Origin: Caldisericaceae bacterium
Lineage (GTDB): Bacteria > Calditrichota > Calditrichia > Calditrichales > Calditrichaceae
Length of the DNA stretch: 16,071 bases
Direction of reading: 5' to 3'
Assembly (NCBI GenBank): GCA_021160885.1
Contig: JAGHBR010000411.1
Location: 1 to 16,071 of the forward strand
Below are positions 1-7,878 of this stretch, piece after piece; the first letter of the stretch is position 1, and each line of letters begins with the position of its first letter. A program made the position numbers and the translations under genes. The notes under the pieces are model-generated. The model saw only the letters and a list, made by a program, of their open reading frames with translations. It was not told the DNA's origin and searched no databases.

Positions 1-841
1 CTTTTATTCATATAAATATGGGCGTGTAAAAAACATTGAACTGCTGATAAGTGCGCGCTCCATCAATCAGGCGCTGGTGCGCATAAAATATTTACAACAA
101 ATCGCCCGCCACGATGCCAATCTGATTAAAATTATTGAAAACAAACGACAACAAATTGCAGCCATTAAACGCACACTGCAAAGTAATTTACAGCAAAAAA
201 ACCTGGCCTTAAGAGAAATTCAAAAAAAGACTAATCAATACCTGGCCCGAAAGGCTGAAAAACAAAACCTTTTACGGAAATTGAAATCAACCCATTACAG
301 CTACCAAAAACAATTAACAGAAAAAGATCGTCAGCGCAAGCAGCTTCTTGATTTAATTGCCGCGCTGGAAAAAGAACGCCTGGCTAAAGCAAAGCAAACG
401 GTACCTGCAAAATCAACGGAAATATCCTTTAATTTTGAAAATTTCAGAAAAGCCAAAGGCAAACTGCCCTGGCCAGTGAAAGGCAAGGTCATTACACGTT
501 ACGGCAAACAACGTGATCCAGTTTCCAAGACCTACATTAAAAACACAGATATTGAAATCAAGGCCCGGCCAGGAACTCCGGTAAAATGTATTTTCCCTGG
601 AGTTGTACGAATCATAACCTTTTTACCCGGTTATGGCAACACCGTAATTGTCGATCATGGAAAAGGTTTTTACTCCATTTATTCCCATTTGGCCCAGATT
701 TACGTTTATAAAAATGCAACGGTTCGACAAAATCAAATCATTGGTAAAGTTGGAGATTCCGGTTATTTAGGGCCGGTAAGTTTACGATTTGGAATTTATG
801 GCAGCAAAAAAACCTACAATCCGCTTAGCTGGCTTGAATAA
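1..841 (+). CDS. EnvC-like LytM/M23 factor, amidase activator (5' partial)
   Basis: The frame is open from the first bases of the window, so the 5' end, with any signal peptide, lies upstream. A GTG at 77 is internal and is not a credible start. The visible part begins with a Lys/Gln-rich coiled coil (to about nt 400), then a linker, then a LytM/M23 beta domain (about nt 465-838) ending in NPLSWLE, as EnvC-type proteins do. The domain looks catalytically dead. The Asp of the HxxxD zinc motif is present (codon 548-550) but its His is replaced. The last HLH-type motif reads SLRF (nt 779-790). E. coli EnvC is degenerate in the same way and works by activating cell-wall amidases at the septum under FtsEX control. 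I infer the same periplasmic role here. FtsE/FtsX would be expected upstream but cannot be seen. Confidence 0.85.
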   Translation, partial: FYSYKYGRVKNIELLISARSINQALVRIKYLQQIARHDANLIKIIENKRQQIAAIKRTLQSNLQQKNLALREIQKKTNQYLARKAEKQNLLRKLKSTHYSYQKQLTEKDRQRKQLLDLIAALEKERLAKAKQTVPAKSTEISFNFENFRKAKGKLPWPVKGKVITRYGKQRDPVSKTYIKNTDIEIKARPGTPVKCIFPGVVRIITFLPGYGNTVIVDHGKGFYSIYSHLAQIYVYKNATVRQNQIIGKVGDSGYLGPVSLRFGIYGSKKTYNPLSWLE

Positions 842-963
842 GATTGACAAACGATCTTTTAAGACTTAGCTTGAATCTCTAAAAGGAATTTATGAAAATT
901 GTTCTTCGATCTTGATAAATCACCTGATGGACATTGAGTTAAAAAAGAATACGCAGAAAAAAC

Positions 964-992
964 TTAGAAAAATTTCAATAAATTAGTATGAT
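964..992 (+). promoter_or_regulatory. possible sigma70-type promoter for the DUF4412-like gene
   Basis: A -35-like TTAGAA (964-969) and a -10-like TATGAT (987-992) are separated by 17 bp. They match the TTGACA and TATAAT consensus at 4/6 and 5/6 positions. Initiation would fall near 999, giving a leader of about 30 nt that contains the strong GAGGAGGGG ribosome site (1018-1026) ahead of the ATG at 1031. This rests on pattern alone, in AT-rich DNA where chance matches are common. Confidence 0.35.
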
Positions 993-1030
993 TAGTAAAG
1001 TTTCTAAACATAAATTGAGGAGGGGCAATC

Positions 1031-2086
1031 ATGAGGCAAATCATTTTAACCAATATGGTTCTGTTTTTAGTTTTAAACCTTTTAATGGGAGGTGTAATCA
1101 GGGAAAGCAAAACCAAAGTTAAATTTAAAGGCTTTGGTGAATTTGCTAGCCACGAAACCATCTTGCTGCAAGATTTAAAACAGCACAAAGAGAGCCAAAA
1201 CGAATTTAAAGCTCAGGGAATGATGGGACAGATGATCTCTAAACTGTTGTTCGGTGAAAAACAAAAGGGCGAAATCGTCGATTTAGAAGCAATGAAAATC
1301 TATGAGCTTTTACATGAAAAAAAACGGTACCGTGTCCGTCCAATCGAAAAAATAAAATTTGAAGACGAAGAGATGCAAGGTGAAATGGAAACGACTGAGG
1401 GCGAAACGGAAGAAGGATACCAGGAAACAGAAAACAATATTAAGATTACCCGCCAGGTCTTTAAAGTTGTGCCAACCGGTAAAAGCAAAACAATCAATAA
1501 ATTTCCGGCTAAGGAATATCACGTTTTTTGGATTACCGAATGGCTGAACACCGAAACCGGAGAAAAAGGCAAGGACAGCTTGTTCACTGATGTCTGGACA
1601 ACCAAAGCCAGCAAAGAATTTGAAAATGCCATGAAAGAAGAGCAGAATTTTCAGATGAAGTATTTGAAATCAGTCGGAATTGGTGCAGATATTGAAACGA
1701 ATGCCATCCTTGGTTTGAACTGGTTGCAAATGTTTCAGGCCATGAGCAAATCGAATAAGAAGATGTCTAAAATGATGGATTCCAAATTTGTTCAGGAAAT
1801 GAAAAAAATTGAAGGAATTCCTGTTCTGGTTGATGGCAAGTATTTCGCTACACGCTCCGGTAAAAAGAGCGCTATGGAACAAGAAGACCAACCGGAAGTA
1901 GACATTACAAATCCTGGTGGAATGTTCGGCGGATTTCTTAAGAAAAAATTAAAAGAAAAAACGAAAAAGAAACCGTCAAAAAATGAACCGGATTTTTCCT
2001 ATCACACGGAGTTAATTAATTTACAAACTAAAAGTCTGGACGCTAAAAACTTCAGCGTTCCAGATGGCTACCAGCTGGTCGAGTAG
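1031..2086 (+). CDS. secreted DUF4412-like protein of unknown function
   Basis: This 351-residue protein has an N-terminal hydrophobic segment (about residues 4-20) that looks like a signal peptide, so it is probably exported. It has no cysteine lipobox. The body follows the pattern of DUF4412-type proteins as I recall them. A 'DLEAMKIYELLHEKKRYRV' block (residues about 85-103) resembles their 'protein bound to its stored value' repeats. A TGKSKTI...AKEY block follows, then 'DVWTTKA', a 'GIPVLVDGKYF' strand, and a C-terminal FSVPDGYQLVE. Two parts are unusual: a Glu-rich insert (about residues 112-136) and a Gly/Met then Lys-rich tract (about 300-325). The start is fixed by GAGGAGGGG 4-12 nt before the ATG. 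The gene stands alone, with a possible promoter before it and a hairpin after it. The molecular function of the family is not known, and the family call is by pattern only. Confidence 0.7.
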   Translation: MRQIILTNMVLFLVLNLLMGGVIRESKTKVKFKGFGEFASHETILLQDLKQHKESQNEFKAQGMMGQMISKLLFGEKQKGEIVDLEAMKIYELLHEKKRYRVRPIEKIKFEDEEMQGEMETTEGETEEGYQETENNIKITRQVFKVVPTGKSKTINKFPAKEYHVFWITEWLNTETGEKGKDSLFTDVWTTKASKEFENAMKEEQNFQMKYLKSVGIGADIETNAILGLNWLQMFQAMSKSNKKMSKMMDSKFVQEMKKIEGIPVLVDGKYFATRSGKKSAMEQEDQPEVDITNPGGMFGGFLKKKLKEKTKKKPSKNEPDFSYHTELINLQTKSLDAKNFSVPDGYQLVE

Positions 2087-2150
2087 CTTTTTTTCTAATT
2101 CAAATGAGTTATTTAAATTCTGGCTGTCTTAAAAACCTGTTTCAATCATT

Positions 2151-2180
2151 GCCCCACATTTTTAAACGTGGGGCTTCGTT
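2151..2180 (+). terminator. hairpin terminator after the DUF4412-like gene
   Basis: A perfect 7-bp GC-rich stem, GCCCCAC (2151-2157) with GTGGGGC (2168-2174), closes a 10-nt loop and is followed by TTCGTTT. The T tract is broken, so termination may be partial. The position, 65 bp after a stop codon and 60 bp before the next start, fits a transcription unit boundary. Confidence 0.6.
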
Positions 2181-2235
2181 TAAATAAATTAAAACATTCT
2201 CTTCATCTTTTGTTGATTATTGAAAAAGGAAGGCT

Positions 2236-3987
2236 ATGCAGTCAACTGTTGATTTAAGAAACATTCTCAAACGCATTGACGGACGCGGCTACAAAGCTTA
2301 CAAGGAAATCAAGGGGCAATATTCTTTTGACTTTTTCTCACTGTTTATTGATCATGTGCAGGGCGATCCGTTTGCTGCGCCCAGTAAAATTCGGGTACGC
2401 GTGGCACAAAGCGCGGTTAGCTTTCCTGCCGAATTGTTGCGCAGCCCGCATCGCAAACTTGGCCTGGCCGATGCCCTTATTCGAATAATAGACCAGAATA
2501 TCAAAAAAGTGGCCCGCCTGCATCGTGGTACTGGCAAAAGCGGACTCATTCAGATTGATGTGGGCAGCCAGGAAATCTTGCCCAGAACAGCCCTAAAAAT
2601 TACTGACTCGTTTTTTGAAGCCCGCATGGAAATTGGACTGCCGGCCAGAGGCCGAACTATTTTAGGGCAACACGCCGAGGCGATGATCTTTAATGAATTA
2701 CCCTTTATTGTAGAGCAAAGCCTTTTTTACCAAAATATCGATCAATTAAAAGTCAGACAATTTGCAGAATATGTGGAGAACTATTTCGCTCTGCAAAAAC
2801 AACTAAAGGAGAAAGGGCTGGTGGCCTTGATTGCCGACGATGCCATTTTACCCAGAGAAAGCGGCATTTCGTCAAAACCACTTTCCGGAACTCAGGCTAT
2901 CCCTTTTAAATCGCCAGAAGAACTAAAAATCAGCCTGAGCCTGCCAAACCCGGTAAATGGGCAATCCCAAATTACAGGTTGCGGAATTCCACAGGGAATT
3001 ACATTGATTGTCGGCGGCGGTTTTCATGGAAAATCAACGCTTTTAAAAGCCATTGAACTGGGCGTTTACCCGCATGTTTTGGGGGATGGCAGGGAATACG
3101 TAGTTACTGTTCCGGATGCCGTAAAAATCCGGGCCGAAGACGGTCGCCGTGTTGAAAAAGTGGACATCCGGTCCTTCATTAACCACCTACCCGGCAATCG
3201 GAACGCAGCCCGATTTTGCACGGAGGACGCCTCCGGCAGTACCAGTCAGGCCGCCAATATTATTGAAGCCATGGAAAGCGGCGCCAGCCTGTTGCTGGTG
3301 GATGAAGATACCTCTGCTACCAACTTTATGATTCGCGACGCGCGAATGCAAGCCCTGGTGCACAAGGAATTTGAACCGATTACGCCGTTCATTGATCGGG
3401 TGCGCGAAATGTACGAACGCTTTAACATTTCAACAATTTTAGTGATGGGCGGTAGCGGCGATTACTTTTCAGTGGCCGATACGGTGATCATGATGAAAGA
3501 GTACAAACCACAGGTGGTAACAGCAGAAGCTAAAAAAATTGCTGAACAATTAAACACAAACCGAACCTTTGAGAGAGAATTTGAATGGCAAACAATAACC
3601 GAACGTTCTCCCCTGCCAGAAAGCTTTAATCCGGCCAAAGGGAAAAAAGAAGTAAAAATAGAAGCCAGAGGACTAAATTCTATCCAATTTGGCACATCCA
3701 ATATTGATTTGCAGCAAATTGAACAAATTGTCGATATTAGCCAGACACGGGCGATTGGCTTTGCGCTTTATTTTTTAAGCCGCCGGTGGATGGACGGACA
3801 ATTGACCGTTCGCCAGTTGCTGGAACGCTTGCAAGATTTTTGGAAGACCGAGGGACTGGACAGCCTGAATCCCTTACACAAATCGGAGGAGCATCCGGGC
3901 AATTTTGCCCAGCCACGCACTTTTGAAGTAGCAGCGGCCCTTAACCGCTACCGAAGGTTAAGGGTCAGGCAAATAAAAACAGATTAA
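2236..3987 (+). CDS. ABC-class P-loop ATPase (COG3044 / PF09818 type)
   Basis: This 583-residue protein matches the 'predicted ATPase of the ABC class' family, whose usual length is about 550-580 residues. An N-terminal domain (about 1-240, with DPFAAPSKIRVRV near 45) precedes a single ABC-like nucleotide-binding core. Walker A is GGGFHGKST (260-268). A signature-like segment is ASGSTSQA (332-339). Walker B is LLLVDED, with Asp356, Glu357 and Asp358. A C-terminal domain of about 130 residues follows. There are no membrane segments, so it is not a transporter subunit. The only well-studied relative I know is the kinetoplastid mitochondrial RNA-binding protein MRB1590, a toroidal dimer. A nucleic-acid-linked role is therefore plausible, but the bacterial function is unestablished. 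AAGGAAGG supports the ATG start. The next gene begins 19 bp after the stop, so the two are probably co-transcribed. Confidence 0.9.
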   Translation: MQSTVDLRNILKRIDGRGYKAYKEIKGQYSFDFFSLFIDHVQGDPFAAPSKIRVRVAQSAVSFPAELLRSPHRKLGLADALIRIIDQNIKKVARLHRGTGKSGLIQIDVGSQEILPRTALKITDSFFEARMEIGLPARGRTILGQHAEAMIFNELPFIVEQSLFYQNIDQLKVRQFAEYVENYFALQKQLKEKGLVALIADDAILPRESGISSKPLSGTQAIPFKSPEELKISLSLPNPVNGQSQITGCGIPQGITLIVGGGFHGKSTLLKAIELGVYPHVLGDGREYVVTVPDAVKIRAEDGRRVEKVDIRSFINHLPGNRNAARFCTEDASGSTSQAANIIEAMESGASLLLVDEDTSATNFMIRDARMQALVHKEFEPITPFIDRVREMYERFNISTILVMGGSGDYFSVADTVIMMKEYKPQVVTAEAKKIAEQLNTNRTFEREFEWQTITERSPLPESFNPAKGKKEVKIEARGLNSIQFGTSNIDLQQIEQIVDISQTRAIGFALYFLSRRWMDGQLTVRQLLERLQDFWKTEGLDSLNPLHKSEEHPGNFAQPRTFEVAAALNRYRRLRVRQIKTD

Positions 3988-4006
3988 AAACTAAAAGGAG
4001 AATCCA

Positions 4007-4798
4007 ATGCAACGCATGACACTTTTTTTTAGCTTGATTTTAATCGTTACCATCTCCTGTCAAACAAAGAAACCGTTAAACGCCAATGAACATTTAGTTA
4101 TGGCTACACTTTACCAGCAAACAGCAGCTGAATACCGGGCCCTGTGCTACCAGGCCTACAATCTGGGCAAATGGCGTTTAGCCGCCATGCTCGACACCTT
4201 AAACTCAGCCAAAAAGCCAGCCATTGTGATTGACATTGACGAAACCGTACTGGACAACAGCCCTTACGAAGCCTATTTAATTAAAACCAATCTGTTCTAT
4301 CCTGCAGGCTGGCAGCAATGGTTGACGGCTGCTCAGGCCAAACCAGTTCCAGGGGCCCTTGACTTTTTAACCTGGGCCGATCAAAAAGGGGTGGACATTT
4401 TTTACGTTTCTAATCGCAAGGAAGAAAGTAAAGCCTATACCTTGCAAAATCTTAAAAAATTTGGCTTTCCTCAGGTAAAACAAAATCATTTATTTTTACG
4501 AACGACCACTTCCAGCAAAGTAGCGCGACGGAAGGCCATTCAAAAAACACACACCATTTTACTACTTTTTGGCGACAACCTGAATGATTTCGCACAAATT
4601 TTTGAACATCAATCCATTGTCGATCGTTTTAAAGCTGTTGATCAGTTAAAAGAAGAATTTGGAAAACGTTTTATTGTATTGCCAAACGCCATGTATGGTG
4701 AATGGGAAGGCGCTATTTACAACTACCAATGGCGGGCCGACCCTAAAACAAAGGGACAGATGCGTTTAAAAGCCTTGAGGCCTTTTAATGAAAATTAA
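4007..4798 (+). CDS. lipoprotein e(P4)-family 5'-nucleotidase / acid phosphatase (HAD)
   Basis: This 263-residue lipoprotein has a short signal peptide ending in a lipobox-like TIS-Cys18, so it is probably anchored in the envelope facing the periplasm. The HAD phosphatase motifs are complete. The nucleophile block is DIDETVLDNS (Asp76, Asp78), motif II is SNRK (135-138), Lys171 is a candidate for motif III, and the acidic motif GDNLNDF (189-195) closes the site. This layout is that of the class C acid phosphatase / e(P4) family, known in Haemophilus for dephosphorylating nucleoside monophosphates and NMN so that nucleosides can be taken up. Substrate choice cannot be read here. AAAAGGAGAAT precedes the ATG. 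It lies 19 bp behind the ABC-class ATPase, probably in one operon, though no functional link is obvious. Confidence 0.9.
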   Translation: MQRMTLFFSLILIVTISCQTKKPLNANEHLVMATLYQQTAAEYRALCYQAYNLGKWRLAAMLDTLNSAKKPAIVIDIDETVLDNSPYEAYLIKTNLFYPAGWQQWLTAAQAKPVPGALDFLTWADQKGVDIFYVSNRKEESKAYTLQNLKKFGFPQVKQNHLFLRTTTSSKVARRKAIQKTHTILLLFGDNLNDFAQIFEHQSIVDRFKAVDQLKEEFGKRFIVLPNAMYGEWEGAIYNYQWRADPKTKGQMRLKALRPFNEN

Positions 4799-4900
4799 CG
4801 TTTTTTTAACGGTTTCCTAACGTAATTAAAAATATTTGGCGAATAGAATCATTTTAAATCTTATAGTGTCTGATCGAATGAAGAGGAAGGAGAGTTGTTC

Positions 4901-5299
4901 ATGGAAAAAATTGACGTTCGCACTTCAAATCGAACCGAAATGATTGATATTACGCGCCTGGTACAGCAAGCGGTAACGCAGCATAAATTACAAAATGGCC
5001 TGGTAATTGTTTTTGTGCCTCACACCACAGCCGCCGTGACCATTAATGAAAATGCCGATCCCACAGTGCAACGTGACATTCTTTACGAAATCAATAAAGT
5101 AATTCCTTTCGAAGATCACTACCACCATTTTGAAGGCAATTCAGCCGCGCACATTAAAGCCTCTTTATTTGGCAGTTCAGAGACCATTCTCGTACAAAAT
5201 GGTCAGCTACAACTGGGCACCTGGCAGGGAATTTACTTCTGCGAATTTGACGGACCACGACACCGAAAGGTCTGGTTACAATTTATTGCAGAACTTTAA
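4901..5299 (+). CDS. yjbQ: YjbQ / UPF0047 family protein
   Basis: This 132-residue cytosolic protein has the family length and all its conserved blocks: PHTTAA (40-45), ENADP (50-54), EGNSAAH (78-84) and the long LGTWQGIYFCEFDGPR run (105-120). His41, His76 and His84 are probably part of the metal or phosphate pocket. The family is annotated as 'secondary thiamine-phosphate synthase', because E. coli YjbQ can replace ThiE weakly. The physiological role is not settled. The ATG at 4901 is preferred over the in-frame TTG at 4895, because GGAAGGAGAG (4887-4894 region) sits at normal distance from the ATG and the family begins near here. It is separated from both neighbours by about 100 bp, so it may be transcribed alone. 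Confidence 0.92.
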   Translation: MEKIDVRTSNRTEMIDITRLVQQAVTQHKLQNGLVIVFVPHTTAAVTINENADPTVQRDILYEINKVIPFEDHYHHFEGNSAAHIKASLFGSSETILVQNGQLQLGTWQGIYFCEFDGPRHRKVWLQFIAEL

Positions 5300-5341
5300 T
5301 TTAAAAACAAGGATTAAAACAGTAATGGATCACAAATTGAT

Positions 5342-5370
5342 TTGATGTTATGCTCTATATCTTTTATTTT
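5342..5370 (+). promoter_or_regulatory. weak promoter candidate before the acidic protein gene
   Basis: TTGATG (5342-5347) and TATTTT (5365-5370) are 17 bp apart, each with 4/6 matches to the sigma70 consensus. Initiation near 5377 would leave a leader of about 24 nt containing GAGGA (5389-5393). It is supported only by pattern and by position in a 101-bp gap. Confidence 0.25.
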
Positions 5371-5400
5371 AACAAAAAAATTTAATATGAGGAAACAGCA

Positions 5401-6978
5401 ATGTTAGAAGATGTGATGGATGTTTTTATTGAGCGTATTAGAAAAAAGGTGCTCTCCGAGGATAAAATGAAAGAAGTGCCTCTTGCTTATCTGACGACAT
5501 TAGACATTCCCCAGTCGATTAAACATTTTTTTGATCAGGAAGTAGAATTGTGGATTCGGGAGGAAGAAGAAAAATTCACCAGTAGCGATCGTTTTAATTA
5601 TGATCTGCCAGAAGTGCGCGTACTTATTGATCAAATTTTTGATATTCTAAAGCAGACCGCCCAATTCAGTTTACCTAAATTCAACCAGCTGTTGGAACGG
5701 GCCGTAAAATTGCAAATGAATTTTGTGATCGAACCCCACCGAACGTTGACCCAATTCCTTTTCAAAGACAACAGAATCATTTCTACCATTGAAGTGTACG
5801 ATACTTTAAAATATTTTTTCCAGTTTGACTATTACAAAGAAGCCATTTCGGATTATTTTAATACAAAATATCTGAAACGGATTTCACAGGAACAGTTCGT
5901 TACACTGATCAATAAAATCGATGAAAAAGTATTTTCTGAGAACCGCGTGGAAATGACTTTAAAGGTCATTAAAACCATCATGAATTTTTTGAGTGAGGCA
6001 CGTGGTACAGAGGTTACCTCGCTACCAACAGATGTTTTGATTGCAGCATTAAAAGACCGCAATTTAAACGATTTGGTCGAACGTGTAGAACAAGCACAAA
6101 AACAAATTCAGCTTACAGAAATGACTTTTGAGGATATTGAAAACATTCTGTTTGGCCGTTTTGAAGAATCGCCTGAAGCGCCCGCAGAAAAAATCTCTTT
6201 CGATGAAATTGAAAGCATTGAAGAACAGGAATTAACCATTCCGGTAGATGATATCGATGTTGGCGAAGAGACGCCGCTGGAGGAACAAATTAAAGATGCC
6301 GTTGAAGAATTGGAACGGTTTGACGAAAAACTCTCCGAACTTGAGGAAGATGAACTTGAACTAGAAGAAGAGGAAGAAGAACCAGAACCTAAGGAAGAAG
6401 AACTCAAATTAGAAGCAGAAGAAGAAGCTCCTGTTGAAGAAGAGTCGGTAATGGATGAACCCCCTGCTGAGCCTGAACTGAAAGAGCACCCCATACCGGA
6501 GGTGGAAACGGAACACGAAACTTCTTCAACATTCGAGACTCAGCAAGAAGCCACCGTTGAATCAGAATCTGCTGTAGAACAAGAATATGAACCACAGGTC
6601 GAAGAAGAACCTGTAGAGCCAAGCGAAACCGATAAATCTTCCAAAGTTGCTGAAGACCTGGCTGACCACCTGGCCAAACAAATTGCCGGCGCAGGTCCAC
6701 TGGAAGATTTAAACAATATGATTAAAGGACGAACACGTAAAAAGATCATCAAAAAATTGTTCCGTAAAGATGAAGCGGCATTCAATGAGTTCATCAATAA
6801 ATTGAACAACATGAGTTCCTGGAAAGAAGCCTCGCATTTTATTGATGACACCTTTTACGAATTGAACATCAATCCCTATTCCAAAGAAGCCATAACTTTT
6901 AGCGATATTGTTTACATGCGCTTCTTCCCTAAAGATAAATACATTGGCGAACGCCTCGAAGGAGACAAATTCGATTAG
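5401..6978 (+). CDS. uncharacterised protein: helical N-domain, Glu-rich linker, small C-terminal helical domain
   Basis: I do not recognise the N-terminal part of this 525-residue protein. Residues 1-255 look wholly helical and soluble, with many charged and aromatic residues, no signal peptide and no membrane segment. Residues about 256-414 form a low-complexity acidic linker, densest at nt 6337-6425, where almost every residue is Glu, Asp, Leu or Pro. Residues 430-525 form a compact domain with a 'PLEDLNNMI...KKIIKKLF...AFNEFINKLNNMSSWKEASHFID' pattern. This resembles, from memory, a C-terminal module in uncharacterised Bacteroidetes/Ignavibacteria proteins ('...IPLKDKFRFINELFNGD...YNKAIEKLNSFSSLEEALNYL'). 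A scaffold or adaptor is possible, but no function can be assigned. GAGGA lies 7 nt before the ATG. The DUF2520 gene starts 33 bp after the stop. Confidence 0.8.
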   Translation: MLEDVMDVFIERIRKKVLSEDKMKEVPLAYLTTLDIPQSIKHFFDQEVELWIREEEEKFTSSDRFNYDLPEVRVLIDQIFDILKQTAQFSLPKFNQLLERAVKLQMNFVIEPHRTLTQFLFKDNRIISTIEVYDTLKYFFQFDYYKEAISDYFNTKYLKRISQEQFVTLINKIDEKVFSENRVEMTLKVIKTIMNFLSEARGTEVTSLPTDVLIAALKDRNLNDLVERVEQAQKQIQLTEMTFEDIENILFGRFEESPEAPAEKISFDEIESIEEQELTIPVDDIDVGEETPLEEQIKDAVEELERFDEKLSELEEDELELEEEEEEPEPKEEELKLEAEEEAPVEEESVMDEPPAEPELKEHPIPEVETEHETSSTFETQQEATVESESAVEQEYEPQVEEEPVEPSETDKSSKVAEDLADHLAKQIAGAGPLEDLNNMIKGRTRKKIIKKLFRKDEAAFNEFINKLNNMSSWKEASHFIDDTFYELNINPYSKEAITFSDIVYMRFFPKDKYIGERLEGDKFD

Positions 6979-7011
6979 TCGGAAATTGCTAAAATGATTT
7001 AAAGGGAAGGG

Positions 7012-7878
7012 ATGCAGAATTTTTTAATTGTTGGTTTTGGTAAGGTGGGCAGCAGTCTTTACAGAGCAATGGCTACTCTTAACCGTTTTAATATTTTGCT
7101 GCTGGATGCAAAAAAAGATTTTAAAGAGGAGTGGGCTTCATTTTTACCAGCCCACTCTTTTTTTAGAAACATCGTAAACATTCGTCAAAAGTCATTTGAG
7201 TTCATTGCCATTTGTACGCCGGACGATCGAATTAATGAGACAGTGTCACAACTGCAAGATTTCCAATTGAAAAATTGCGCTGTTTTTCACACCTCCGGCA
7301 ACAAACCGGCCGAACTGCTAAACCCATTGAGAGACCGTGGAGCGCATATTGGCAGCCTGCATCCTTTGCAGACCTTTAACAGCATGTTTTTGCCACCGGA
7401 AGTCTGGCAGGGCATCACCTGCACGTTTCAAGGAGACACAAAACTGAAAGATAATTTACAAAAAATTTTTGATCCATTAAAAACCAAAATTGTGCCGATC
7501 GATTACCAGCAAAAACAACTGTTGCATCTGGTAGCTACCATTTCTGCTAACTTTCAGGTAGCGCTTTACAGCTGGGCCGAACAAATCTTAAAAGCCAGCG
7601 GCATTGAGCCACCGGATTTAAATACCTGGCTGGGGCCGCTGATTCGCCAGGTTTCAACAAATTTAAATCAACATCCACTGTCAAAAATTTTAAGCGGCCC
7701 GCTGCAACGGGGTGATCTGAATACCCTTGAAGATCATCTTAAGTTGTTAAAAAAGTACCAAAAAGCAGCAGACATTGAGCTGTACCGTCTGCTTTGCCAA
7801 AAGTTGCTGGAAAATCTTGAATTTGAAATTAAAGACAGACAAAAACTTAAAAACTTTTTAGAACATTATGAAACTTGA
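7012..7878 (+). CDS. Rossmann-fold protein with DUF2520 domain
   Basis: This 288-residue protein starts with a dinucleotide-binding fold (VGFGKVGSS, residues 7-15; acidic LLLDAKKD at the end of beta-2). It continues with the family's HTSG (93-96) and GSLHPLQTF (114-122) blocks, and ends with a helical DUF2520 domain (about 155-285). The family resembles F420/NADP-type and 6-phosphogluconate-type dehydrogenases and is thought to be an NAD(P)-dependent oxidoreductase, but no substrate is known. The ATG follows AAAGGGAAGGG closely. The stop overlaps the start of the histidinol-phosphatase-like gene by 11 bp, which implies co-translation. Confidence 0.88.
   Translation: MQNFLIVGFGKVGSSLYRAMATLNRFNILLLDAKKDFKEEWASFLPAHSFFRNIVNIRQKSFEFIAICTPDDRINETVSQLQDFQLKNCAVFHTSGNKPAELLNPLRDRGAHIGSLHPLQTFNSMFLPPEVWQGITCTFQGDTKLKDNLQKIFDPLKTKIVPIDYQQKQLLHLVATISANFQVALYSWAEQILKASGIEPPDLNTWLGPLIRQVSTNLNQHPLSKILSGPLQRGDLNTLEDHLKLLKKYQKAADIELYRLLCQKLLENLEFEIKDRQKLKNFLEHYET

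Noticed and set aside
77..79. GTG as the start of the EnvC-like gene
   Set aside because: The frame is open to the window edge and the upstream codons continue the family's coiled coil (FYSYKYGRVKNIELLISA), so the gene is simply cut.
892..915. Seven-codon ORF (MKIVLRS) after AAAAGGA upstream of the DUF4412-like gene
   Set aside because: It is too short to separate from chance in AT-rich DNA and lies upstream of the likely promoter.
4799..4830. Repeated AACG/T-run sequence after the e(P4) gene as a terminator
   Set aside because: The AACG words are direct repeats, not inverted, so no stable stem forms.
4836..4867. TTGGCG and TATAGT as a yjbQ promoter
   Set aside because: The spacer would be 20 bp, outside the usual range, and no better -35 match is present.
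6108..6851. Long Ser-rich and Leu-rich open frames on the - strand inside the acidic protein gene
   Set aside because: They are the complement of Glu/Asp codon runs (GAA/GAG gives TTC/CTC) and have no ribosome site; the + strand frame is longer and better supported.
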